A DNA stretch of 64,000 nt from Bradyrhizobium sp. CCBAU 53338 (lineage in GTDB: Bacteria > Pseudomonadota > Alphaproteobacteria > Rhizobiales > Xanthobacteraceae), in assembly GCF_015291665.1 (NCBI RefSeq), contig NZ_CP030048.1:434001-498000 (forward strand). Reading direction: 5' to 3'. Positions 8,941-16,979 of this stretch are shown one piece after another (positions within the stretch are counted from its first letter, which is position 1; each line of letters starts with the position of its first letter). Under the pieces are notes generated by a model, which was given only the letters and a program-made list of their open reading frames with translations, did not search any database and was not told where the DNA came from. Position numbers and translations under genes: made by a program.

Positions 8941-9301
8941 CCGCCTTCTCAGCTAAGTAATTGTTGCCGAACCGCTCGCGCAGCTTATTTCCAGCCGCTT
9001 GCATCACATCGATGTAATTGTTGAGCGGATTTTGTGGAGGCGTGATTACGCCGACGCGGCGAGCCTCGGTTCGAATGATATCACTCATTCCGATGATGGG
9101 CGCGACATCGTATTTGAATTGCTGGGCCAAAATCTCCGAGAGCAGCCGCCCCGAAGTGGAGACGCCTGAGCCAACAGGGCCGACCAAAGCGATGACAAGT
9201 TCTTGCGAAAGCCGATCAGATATTTCGGTTGCGAGCTTTTGTTGCTCTTCAACGATGCGCGGCCTCAAAGGTACCGGGTCAACCATTGTCCCCCCTATCA
9301 A
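8900..9301 (-). CDS. P-loop NTPase fragment of an AvcD-like anti-phage dCTP deaminase
   Basis: A 133-residue ORF with a kinase-like P-loop, VGPVGSGVST, at about residues 40-49, followed by IGMSDIIR and then MQAAGNKLRERFGNNYLAEKAVERIAKFRE, typical of the N-terminal domain of AvcD-type dCTP deaminases. It stops soon after IAKFRESRGG, where intact homologues would run on into a linking domain. The deaminase half continues in another frame. I read 8125-9301 as one gene broken by deletion; an alternative is two separately translated domains. Confidence 0.7.
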   Translation of the reverse strand: MIGGTMVDPVPLRPRIVEEQQKLATEISDRLSQELVIALVGPVGSGVSTSGRLLSEILAQQFKYDVAPIIGMSDIIRTEARRVGVITPPQNPLNNYIDVMQAAGNKLRERFGNNYLAEKAVERIAKFRESRGG

Positions 9302-9331
9302 ATGGTTGCGAGTGTCCGCAAATACACCGGT

Positions 9332-9553
9332 CTACCGGTGAGGCGCAACCCACGCGAAAGTACGGAGCTTCACCGCAATTAGGATGAGGCGCGTCACCAG
9401 CGTCAGATCATGCGTCAACGCCGTCGCCGCGAGCAGGCCGTCGATGACAGGGACGTACCTGATGACGCTGATGCGGTCCCATTGATCTGATACGGCGCTG
9501 CCGATGCCGGCCGCAATCGCCCTCCCGTAGACCTTGCAAACCCGCGAAATCAT
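9332..9553 (-). pseudogene. PIN-domain (VapC-like) toxin remnant
   Basis: About 50 residues match the C-terminal half of a VapC-type PIN ribonuclease: an AVSDQWDRISV helix and PVIDGLLAATALTHDLTLVT, which carries one of the acidic active-site residues. The frame then loses the expected TRN..D ending and no N-terminal half is present, so it is a relic. No antitoxin gene is seen beside it. Confidence 0.65.
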
Positions 9554-9594
9554 CAGGATGATCGGCGCGTCGTAGCATCGCTCGCGAGGCCTTC

Positions 9595-10734
9595 ATGCGA
9601 AAATGCGAAGTCGCCGTGCTGGGTCTGGGGCTCATGGGTGGAGCAGCGCTGGGCGCATTGCTGGATGCCGGCGTCGATGCGCTCGGCTTCGATCCTGTCG
9701 CAGCAGGTTCGGATCGAGGCTCGTCGCATGGGTCATGTCGAATTTTCCGTCGCTTCAATTTCGAAAACCCCAACTACACCAGCCTGAGCGACGAGGCTCA
9801 TGCCGGCTGGATCCGGCTGCAGGCCGAAAGCGGTCAAACGGTTCTGACGGAAACCCCTATTCTGGAGGCCGGCCGCCCCGGCTCCGCCATGGTGGCGTCC
9901 TCGCGCGCGGCCGCGATCGCGAAAGGGCGTCCGGATCCGAAGCTGACCGCTGCTGTCGCGAACAAGGAATTTCCGGCTTTCAACCTGCCCGACGACTGGG
10001 ACGTCGTCGTCCAGGACGGTGCCGCGATCCTGCACTCCGCTACAGTCATGAAGCTGATGCGCGCACGCGCACGCGACCGCGTGATTCCGGAACGCGCGAG
10101 CTTCACGCCGCACCACGACGGCGTGTCGATCCGCACGGCTAGCGAAGAGTTCTTCGCCGAGCGCGCTATCCTGGCGCTGGGCCCATGGCTCGGTCGCGCA
10201 CTCCCGCAACTCACCGCGCTGCTCAACGTCACCCGACAGGCGGTCGGCTGGTTCAAGCCTGCTGGCCCCGACACTGTGGTTTCAGGTCGTTTCCCGATCT
10301 TCATTCTGGACCGCGGTCCTGATGACATCGTCTACGGCTTTCCGGATTTCGAACAGCGCGGCGTCAAGGCTGCGCCTCACAACCACGGGCCTGTCGTTGG
10401 CCCCGACGATTGGGGTCCGCCCGCCACCGATGCCGAGCTCCGCCCCATCGGCGAAGCGTTGGCCGCCCTCGTCCCTGATGCGGCAGGGCCCATCGTCGAT
10501 CGAGACGTCTGCCTCTACACCAACACCGCGCCCGCCGACATCAGGCGAGACGCGGGCGAGGAATTCATCATCGATCGCTGGCCGGAGTCCCGCCTGATCG
10601 TCTGCTCCGCGTGTTCAGGCCATGGTGCGAAGTTCGCGCCCGCCATCGGGCAAAGGCTTGCCCGCCTCGCCACCGATCCGTCCTACCAGGCAGAACCCTT
10701 CTTTCAACTGTCCCGATATTCTCAGTTCGCCTGA
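9595..10734 (+). CDS. FAD-dependent oxidoreductase, monomeric sarcosine oxidase / SolA-like
   Basis: A 379-residue flavoenzyme of the DAO family. An N-terminal Rossmann glycine motif (VLGLGLMGGAALG) is followed by GSSHGSCRIFR (42-52), matching the conserved GSSHG..R segment of monomeric sarcosine oxidase and N-methyltryptophan oxidase. Cys306 in DVCLYTNTAP corresponds to the Cys that holds FAD covalently in that family. It likely oxidises an N-methyl amino acid, releasing formaldehyde and H2O2. Its normal GC and codon use mark the end of the accessory block. Confidence 0.85.
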   Translation: MRKCEVAVLGLGLMGGAALGALLDAGVDALGFDPVAAGSDRGSSHGSCRIFRRFNFENPNYTSLSDEAHAGWIRLQAESGQTVLTETPILEAGRPGSAMVASSRAAAIAKGRPDPKLTAAVANKEFPAFNLPDDWDVVVQDGAAILHSATVMKLMRARARDRVIPERASFTPHHDGVSIRTASEEFFAERAILALGPWLGRALPQLTALLNVTRQAVGWFKPAGPDTVVSGRFPIFILDRGPDDIVYGFPDFEQRGVKAAPHNHGPVVGPDDWGPPATDAELRPIGEALAALVPDAAGPIVDRDVCLYTNTAPADIRRDAGEEFIIDRWPESRLIVCSACSGHGAKFAPAIGQRLARLATDPSYQAEPFFQLSRYSQFA

Positions 10735-10840
10735 GCGGATGCTGGATGTTGCGGTGACCCTGCACGAAAACGCGCAACCGTCCGGCGGCAAACGCCTCCT
10801 GGAGACCCGGGCCGGAACCCTGCCTGGCGAACCTCCTGCC

Positions 10841-10966
10841 ATGATGCCATCATGCACCTGTTTTGCCCGACGGGTCAACGTCATTTCGGGTAATCAGCAG
10901 ATACTCCCGTGCAAGTCCTTGTTCTGGCGTGGGCCGGCTACTGTGCATGGGGTTGTTTTCGCGTTT
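10841..10966. repeat. Dispersed intergenic repeat, copy 1
   Basis: About 126 bp beginning ATGATGCCATCATGC, then TGTTTTGCCCGACG.GTCAA, a variable middle, and ending GCTACTGTGCATGGGGTTG plus TTTTCGCGTTT. A second copy with the same ends lies at 63004-63128. The middle differs between copies while the edges are nearly identical. It fills much of the 330-bp gap before the DUF2157 gene. Confidence 0.8.
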
Positions 10967-11066
10967 ATGGTTGTCCGGGCGCTGGGGACCCCGCGTGAAG
11001 CGGTGACAAGGTTGAACCTGTCACCGCCGCAGTCCGACCAACATCCCGCGTCCGGCAGGGAGCCAG

Positions 11067-12350
11067 GTGTCCACGACGATGTTCGACAAGACCTACAGGC
11101 AGCGCCTCGAGGCTGACCTCGCGCAATGGGAGGCCGATGGCGTGATCGCGCCGGCGGCGGCTGGCTCCATTCGCAATGCGCTGCCGCCGCTGTCGCCGGG
11201 CATCAACATTGCCGTGGTCGTCGCCATCGTCGGCGGCCTCCTGATCGCGGCGGCCTTCCTTGCCTTCGTCGCGGCGCACTGGACCGAGATTGCGCGGCTG
11301 CTGCGCTTCGCGATCCTGCTTGCCGGCATGATCGTCGCCGGCGGGCTCGGGGCGTGGTTCGCGGCGACGGGCCGCAACATTCTTGCCGATCTCTGTGCCA
11401 GCATCGGTGCCATCGTCTTCGGCGCCGGCATCGCGCTGGTCGGCCAGATGTATCATCTCGGCGACGATTTTGCCGGCGGCATGCTGCTGTGGTCGGTCGG
11501 CGCGTTCGCCGCCGCATTGCTGACCGGCTCGCGCGGCGCGCTGGCGGTCGGGCTCGCGGCGGCCTGCATCTGGACCTGCATGCGCGTCTATGACGCGCCG
11601 GACAGCCTGCATCTCCAGTTCATCGTGGCCTGGCTCATCGCCGCCGCGATCGCCTTCGCGTGGGACTCCCGCGTCGCCGCCCATCTCGTCGCGGTCGCGG
11701 TGATTCCGTGGTGGGTCGCGACCTCGCTTCGCTTCGACTTCGATGGCGCCCAGCCGTCCTTCGTGCTGGCGAACGGAGCAGCGCTGCTGTTCGGCGGCGG
11801 GCTCGCGATATCAGCCGCGCCGTCGCCGCGGGCGCAGCGGCTCGGATCCGTGCTGTCGATCTACGGCGCCTTCTCGCTGGCGGTCGTCGCCTTCCTGGAG
11901 GTGACGACGGTCGACGATCTGTTCCGTCTTCGGACTGCAACGGTGACGGCCCAGCCGCCGTGGGCGGTCGCGTGCGGCGTCGCGGGCGTGATTCTCGCGC
12001 TCGCCTCCGCCGGCCTCACGCGGCGCGCCGGTGAAATCCTCGCCGCGTGCGCGATCGGCCTCGTGCTGATCGCCGCGCCGATCTGGCCGGCGTCTGCGGC
12101 CGGCGAGCCCTGGTTCGCCTATGCCGCGCTGCTCTGCGCCATGCTGTGCCTGGTCGTCTCCGGCGTGCTCGACGACGTGCGTCCGCGCATCGTCGCCGGC
12201 TGGCTCGGCATCGCCGGCGTCATCGCGGCGATCACCTGGGCGGTGAAAGGCTCGCTGCTGCGCCGCTCGGCCTTCCTGGCAGTATCAGGCATCATCGCCG
12301 TCGTGTTTGCGTCGGCGCTCAACCGCTTGCTGCCGAGGGCTGAACGATGA
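11067..12350 (+). CDS. DUF2157 membrane protein
   Basis: A 427-residue integral membrane protein. A cytoplasmic N-terminus (YRQRLEADLAQWEADGVI) typical of DUF2157 is followed by roughly 12 hydrophobic helices, including FLAFVAAHWTEIARLLRFAI. The GTG at 11067 follows GGGAG; an ATG at 11079 is the alternative. Its stop overlaps the start of the GDYXXLXY gene by 4 bp, so the pair is translationally coupled. The function of the pair is unknown. Confidence 0.85.
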   Translation: MSTTMFDKTYRQRLEADLAQWEADGVIAPAAAGSIRNALPPLSPGINIAVVVAIVGGLLIAAAFLAFVAAHWTEIARLLRFAILLAGMIVAGGLGAWFAATGRNILADLCASIGAIVFGAGIALVGQMYHLGDDFAGGMLLWSVGAFAAALLTGSRGALAVGLAAACIWTCMRVYDAPDSLHLQFIVAWLIAAAIAFAWDSRVAAHLVAVAVIPWWVATSLRFDFDGAQPSFVLANGAALLFGGGLAISAAPSPRAQRLGSVLSIYGAFSLAVVAFLEVTTVDDLFRLRTATVTAQPPWAVACGVAGVILALASAGLTRRAGEILAACAIGLVLIAAPIWPASAAGEPWFAYAALLCAMLCLVVSGVLDDVRPRIVAGWLGIAGVIAAITWAVKGSLLRRSAFLAVSGIIAVVFASALNRLLPRAER

Positions 12351-12943
12351 TCGAGTCCATCGCCAATTTTGGGGGACGCATCCCGAAGGCCGTGCTGTTC
12401 GGCGCCGCCATCCTGCTGCAATGCGCGCTGCTGGTCCTGATGGTTGCCGACCGCATGCAGATCCTGCGCGGGGGAACCGAGGTGACCTTGCAGACGCGGC
12501 CGGTCGATCCGCGCGATCTCCTGCGCGGCGACTATGTCACGCTCGGCTACGATATCACGCAACTGCCGGCAGGCGCGCTCGCCGGCCAGCCGTCCGCCGA
12601 GCGTAACCCGATCGTGTTCGTCAAGCTCGCGCCCGATGCCAACGGCCTCTATCAGGCCGTTTCCGTGCACGCCGCGCCCGTTGCGGTCACCGCGCCTGAC
12701 GTGCTGATCCGAGGCCGCGTCACCTATTCCTGTGGCTCGACCGGCCGCACCTTCTGCGACAGGCTGACGATCAGATACGGCCTGGAAAATTATTTCGTGC
12801 CGGAAGGCGAGGGCAGGAAGCTCGAGCAGGCCCGCAACCAGCAGCAGCTGCGCGTCGTCGCCGCCGTGCTCCCCTCGGGCCGTGCCGCGATCAAGCGCCT
12901 GCTGCTCGAGGGCGAGCCTGTGTATGAGGAGCCGTGGTACTAG
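12347..12943 (+). CDS. GDYXXLXY-domain protein
   Basis: A 198-residue protein with one N-terminal membrane helix (AVLFGAAILLQCALLVLMVA) and the diagnostic motif LRGDYVTLGYDI at about residues 59-70. The rest should lie in the periplasm. The family almost always accompanies DUF2157 proteins, as here (ATGA overlap). Two Cys residues (YSCG and FCDR) could form a disulfide. It ends 4 bp inside the convergent MocR gene. Confidence 0.88.
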   Translation: MIESIANFGGRIPKAVLFGAAILLQCALLVLMVADRMQILRGGTEVTLQTRPVDPRDLLRGDYVTLGYDITQLPAGALAGQPSAERNPIVFVKLAPDANGLYQAVSVHAAPVAVTAPDVLIRGRVTYSCGSTGRTFCDRLTIRYGLENYFVPEGEGRKLEQARNQQQLRVVAAVLPSGRAAIKRLLLEGEPVYEEPWY

Positions 12944-14361
12944 CGGTTCGGCTGTGCCTTCAACGCCCGCCGCAGCACGTCCCACATTCCCGGATCGCTC
13001 ATGTGCGCGACGTTGAACCGCATGAAATTCGGCGCGGTCTGCGCCACGCTGAACACGTTGCCCGGTGCCAGCACCACATTCTCTTCGAGCGCGGCGCGCG
13101 CCACGGCCGTCGCATCCTGCCCGCCGGCGAGACGGCACCACAGGAAGAAGCCGCCGCGCGGCATCAGCCAGGGCTCGATGCCGAGCGCCCCGAGTTTTCG
13201 CGCGATGTCGCGCCGTGTCCGCGTGAGCTTTTGGCGGAGCTCCTCCATGTGCTTGCGGTAGCTGCCGCCGGCCAGCACCTTGGCGATGATCTCGGTCGCG
13301 ACCGGGCTCGGGCCGCCGAAGCTGGTTGCGACCTGCAGGTCGACCAGATGCTCGATCCAGTCGGCGCGCGCGGCGATGTAGCCGCAACGCACCGAGGCCG
13401 ACAGCGTCTTGGAGAAGCTGCCGATCCGGATCACGCGGTTCAAGCCATCGAGCGCAGCCAGGCGCGGCGAGCGCTCCGGCTCGAAGTCGCCAAAGATATC
13501 GTCCTCGATGACGGTGAGGTCGTGCGCGGCCGCCGCGGTCAAAAGCCTGTGCGCGGTCTGGAGCGAGAGCGTCGCGCCGGTCGGGTTGTGCAGCGCCGAG
13601 TTCGTGATGTAGAGCCGTGGCCGTTCGCTGCCGAGAATCTGCTCGAAGCGAGCAACGTCCGGGCCTGACGGCGTGTAGGGCACGCTGACGATCTTCGCCT
13701 GATGCGCGCGCAGCAGCGCCCGAAAATTGAAGTAGCAGGGATCGTCGACCAGCACCGTGTCGCCGGGACGCAGCAGGAAACGGCAGATCAGGTCGGTCGC
13801 CTGCGTGCCCGACCCCGTCAGCATCAATTGTCCCATCGCGGCCTCGATCCCGTCTTCGGCAAGGCGCGTGAGCAGCAGCCTTCGCAGGACCGGAGCGCCA
13901 CTCGTGCTTCCGTAATTGGTGAGCACGCTGGCTTCGCTGCGGCCAAGCGCGCGGGCGGCGCGGCGCAAGGCCGCCTCCGGCATCCACACGGGCGGCAGCC
14001 AGCCGCAGCCGGGTTTCGGCACGGCATCATCCGCATCGAGCGATTGCCGGGAGACCCAGAACGGATCGACCGCCCGGTCGCGGCGCGGCTCGACCTCGCT
14101 CAATGCAAGCGGCGGTGCGACCGTCGGCGACACATAGAAGCCGGAGCCGCGGCGGGCGCGGATCAGGCCTTCGGCGGCGAGGCGATCATAGGCTTCGACG
14201 ACCGTCGACGGCGAAACGCCCATCGCGGCGGCGAGGCTGCGGATCGATGGCAGGCGGTCGCCGGGGCCGAGCGCGCGGCCGGCGACCTTGGCGCGGATCG
14301 CGCCCATCACGTCGATGGTCCGCGTGCCGCCGCGACCCTTCATCTGCGCTTCGATGTCCAA
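12940..14361 (-). CDS. MocR-type PLP-dependent transcriptional regulator
   Basis: A 473-residue protein with an N-terminal GntR winged helix (LPSIRSLAAAMGVSPSTVVE, about 37-56) fused to a fold-type I aminotransferase domain. The latter shows HNPTG (258-262) and the PLP lysine Lys318 in SFSKTL. MocR proteins sense PLP or amino-acid ligands and often control a divergent transporter or aminotransferase gene; here an EamA exporter diverges from it. The 3' end overlaps the convergent GDYXXLXY gene by 4 bp. Confidence 0.9.
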   Translation of the reverse strand: MDIEAQMKGRGGTRTIDVMGAIRAKVAGRALGPGDRLPSIRSLAAAMGVSPSTVVEAYDRLAAEGLIRARRGSGFYVSPTVAPPLALSEVEPRRDRAVDPFWVSRQSLDADDAVPKPGCGWLPPVWMPEAALRRAARALGRSEASVLTNYGSTSGAPVLRRLLLTRLAEDGIEAAMGQLMLTGSGTQATDLICRFLLRPGDTVLVDDPCYFNFRALLRAHQAKIVSVPYTPSGPDVARFEQILGSERPRLYITNSALHNPTGATLSLQTAHRLLTAAAAHDLTVIEDDIFGDFEPERSPRLAALDGLNRVIRIGSFSKTLSASVRCGYIAARADWIEHLVDLQVATSFGGPSPVATEIIAKVLAGGSYRKHMEELRQKLTRTRRDIARKLGALGIEPWLMPRGGFFLWCRLAGGQDATAVARAALEENVVLAPGNVFSVAQTAPNFMRFNVAHMSDPGMWDVLRRALKAQPNR

Positions 14362-14410
14362 GGTGTATTCCCTTCCACACCCATACAGTTTTGCTGGAGT
14401 GTACTGAATT
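14362..14410. promoter_or_regulatory. Divergent promoter/operator between MocR and EamA genes
   Basis: The short intergenic stretch contains CATACAGTTTTG and GTGTACTGAATTGTGACTGG, with CAGT/ACTG half-sites arranged around an AT-rich spacer. MocR regulators usually bind such paired boxes in the shared promoter. Assignment is by position and pattern only. Confidence 0.4.
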
Positions 14411-14470
14411 GTGACTGGTCATGCCACCGCCATCGGCCGAGGGTGGCAACCCGGAAAAAATGGGACGGAC

Positions 14471-15331
14471 ATGCAATCTGCTGGCAGCGGCTGGGGCAAC
14501 GGGCTCCTCGGCGTCATCATCTTCAGTGGCTCGCTGCCGGCGACGCGGGTGGCGGTCGGCGGCTTCTCCGCGCTGTTCCTCACCTCTGCGCGCGCGATCA
14601 TCGCGGCGCTGATCGGCGCAGCCGTACTCGGACTGCTGCGCCAGGCCTGGCCGGAGCGGAAAGATCTTGTCTCGCTCGCCATCGTCTCCATCGGCGTCGT
14701 GGTCGGCTTTCCCCTGCTGACCGCGCTCGCGCTCCAGCACATCACGTCAGCGCATTCGATCGTCTTCATCGGCCTGCTGCCACTGTCGACCGCGATCTTC
14801 GCCGTGCTGCGCGGCGGCGAGCGACCGCGACCGCTGTTCTGGCTGTTCGCGGTGCTCGGCAGTGCCACGGTCGCGGGCTTTGCCTTGTCCAATGACGGCT
14901 CCGCGTCAGTGACCGGCGATCTCCTGATGGTCGCCGCGATCGTGCTGTGCGGGCTCGGCTATGCCGAGGGCGCCGCATTGTCGCGCCGGATCGGCGGCTG
15001 GCAGGTGATCTCCTGGGCGCTGCTGCTGGCGCTGCCGTTGATGCTGCCGGTCGCGCTTCTCACCTTGCCGTCGACATGGAGTGGCGTCGGTGCACCGGCC
15101 TGGATGGGGCTGGCCTATGTCTCTGTTTTCAGCATGTTCGTCGGTTTCATCTTCTGGTACCGCGGCCTTGCGACCGGCGGCATCGCGCGCGTCGGCCAGC
15201 TGCAGCAGCTCCAGCCGTTCTTCGGCCTCGCGCTGGCCGGCTTCCTGCTGCACGAGCCTGTTGCATGGAGCATGATTGCCGCGACCGCGCTCGTCGTCGC
15301 CTGCGTCTTCTTCGCGCGGCGGTATGCGTGA
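14471..15331 (+). CDS. EamA/DMT-family transporter
   Basis: A 286-residue, ten-helix EamA protein starting GLLGVIIFSGSLPATRVAVG soon after the chosen ATG. An in-frame GTG at 14411 would add 20 residues but overlaps the presumed operator and has no clear Shine-Dalgarno. Divergent transcription from the MocR gene implies ligand-controlled export, perhaps of an amino acid or amine. Both EamA repeats are present, the second ending LLHEPVAWSMIAATALVVAC. Confidence 0.85.
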   Translation: MQSAGSGWGNGLLGVIIFSGSLPATRVAVGGFSALFLTSARAIIAALIGAAVLGLLRQAWPERKDLVSLAIVSIGVVVGFPLLTALALQHITSAHSIVFIGLLPLSTAIFAVLRGGERPRPLFWLFAVLGSATVAGFALSNDGSASVTGDLLMVAAIVLCGLGYAEGAALSRRIGGWQVISWALLLALPLMLPVALLTLPSTWSGVGAPAWMGLAYVSVFSMFVGFIFWYRGLATGGIARVGQLQQLQPFFGLALAGFLLHEPVAWSMIAATALVVACVFFARRYA

Positions 15332-15507
15332 GCTCGATACAGCGCAATTCCTGACCTGGCCCATGCGGCCACCAATGTTGATCTGGATCAACGCGGGCCC
15401 CGGCGCGCAGTGCCTCATTGAATGAGGAGAGTTATCTCCTCCACGCCCGTGTGTGCCTATTTCGCAACGACGTAACACTCATCGAGATCAGAGCAGGAGG
15501 CAGCGTC

Positions 15508-16947
15508 ATGAACATGACTCGTCGGAATCTCTTGTCTGCCAGTTTGGGAAGCGCGGTCTCGGCACTTATGCTCTCGGTCAGCCGAGCAGATCACGACGGT
15601 CCTTTGTTGGGCGCGGTCGAAGGTGGCGAAGATTTCTGGCTTGCCACCGATGCCTACGTCTTCGGCTATCCACTCGTGACGATGGAGATGACGCGACGGG
15701 TCATGACCAACATGGCCTCCGTCGAGGGTACGCGCGGGCCGATGGGGCAGTTCGTCAAGCTGCGGACCTATCCCGATGCAAGCTTCAGGGATGTGACGGC
15801 TCCGAACGCCGACACGCTCTACACCACGGCGTGGATCGACGTCGGCGACGAGCCGTGGGTTCTCAGCATCCCCGACATGAAAGACCGCTATTTCCTGTTC
15901 CCGATGCTCGATGGCTGGACGAACGTGTTCCAGGTGCCGGGCAAGCGGACGACGGGTACGAAGGCGCAGACCTATGCGATCACCGGGCCGGGTTGGACGG
16001 GCACGCTCCCGGCCGGCGTCAAGGAATACAAGTCGCCTACCAGCATCGTCTGGATCCTGGGCCGCATCTACTGCACCGGCACACAAGCGGATTACGCGGC
16101 GGTGCACGCCGCCCAGGATGAGTTCAAGCTCGTCCCCCTGAGCGCCTACGGGAAGTCCTACACGCCTCCACCGGGCAAGGTCGATCAGTCGGTCGACATG
16201 AAGACCGCAGTGCGCGATCAGGTCAACCGCATGGATGCCGCCGCCTATTTCAGCCTTCTGGCCCAGCTCATGAAGCGGAATCCGCCGGCGGCCGCCGACG
16301 CCGCCGAGGTCGCCAAATTCGCCAAGATCGGCCTCGTTCCGGGCAAGGATTTTGATGCCGGCAAGCTCGACGCTGTGTTCGCGAAGCGCATTCCGCAAGT
16401 CGCGTTCGACCGCATCATGGTGCAGTTCAAGATCAACAAGGCCATCAGGAACACCAACGGCTGGGCATTCGACTCGCAGACTGGCGTCTACGGCACCGAC
16501 TACCTCAATCGTGCCCTGGTCACGGCCATCGGTCTCGGCGCCAATCGTATCCAGGATGCATGCTATCCGACATCGCAGAAGGACAGTGATGGCAAGGAAT
16601 ACGTCGGCAGCAACAAATACGTGATGCGCTTCCCGAAGGGGCAGCTTCCACCCGTCGGCGGCTTCTGGTCGCTGACGATGTACGACGAGAAGTATTTCTT
16701 CGTCGCCAATCCGATCAACCGATATTCGATCAGCGCCCGTCAGAGCCTCAAGCCCAATCCGGACGGAACGATCGAACTCTATATCCAGAAGGACTCGCCT
16801 GGAGTGGACAAGGAGTCGAACTGGTTGCCCGCACCCGCCGGCAAGTTCGTTCTGATGCTGCGGATGTATTGGCCGAACGAGAAGGCGCCCTCGATCATCA
16901 ACGGCAGCTGGTCTCCGCCGGCCGTCAGGAAGGTCGCGAGCAGCTGA
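15508..16947 (+). CDS. DUF1254/DUF1214 domain protein, exported
   Basis: A 479-residue protein. The ATG at 15508 follows AGGAGG and yields an N-terminus MNMTRRNLLSASLGSAVSA, a Tat-like twin-arginine signal. The DUF1254 domain (AYVFGYPLVTMEMTRRVMT; NADTLYTTAWIDVGDEPWVL) is followed by the C-terminal DUF1214 domain (PVGGFWSLTMYDEKYFFV). These proteins are periplasmic, widespread in soil proteobacteria, and of unknown biochemical function. The downstream neighbour is convergent, 32 bp away. Confidence 0.85.
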   Translation: MNMTRRNLLSASLGSAVSALMLSVSRADHDGPLLGAVEGGEDFWLATDAYVFGYPLVTMEMTRRVMTNMASVEGTRGPMGQFVKLRTYPDASFRDVTAPNADTLYTTAWIDVGDEPWVLSIPDMKDRYFLFPMLDGWTNVFQVPGKRTTGTKAQTYAITGPGWTGTLPAGVKEYKSPTSIVWILGRIYCTGTQADYAAVHAAQDEFKLVPLSAYGKSYTPPPGKVDQSVDMKTAVRDQVNRMDAAAYFSLLAQLMKRNPPAAADAAEVAKFAKIGLVPGKDFDAGKLDAVFAKRIPQVAFDRIMVQFKINKAIRNTNGWAFDSQTGVYGTDYLNRALVTAIGLGANRIQDACYPTSQKDSDGKEYVGSNKYVMRFPKGQLPPVGGFWSLTMYDEKYFFVANPINRYSISARQSLKPNPDGTIELYIQKDSPGVDKESNWLPAPAGKFVLMLRMYWPNEKAPSIINGSWSPPAVRKVASS

Positions 16948-16979
16948 TCGCAACGGGCCGACAAGCCGAGGCGATAGCC

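Noticed and set aside
6520..9600. Integrative element with att sites formed by the tRNA-Ser 3' end
   Set aside because: No integrase gene and no repeat of the tRNA 3' end was found downstream, so only an accessory block can be claimed.
12119..13987. 622-codon open frame on the minus strand overlapping the MocR and DUF2157 genes
   Set aside because: Arg/Ala-rich shadow of well-supported genes in other frames, as is usual in high-GC DNA.
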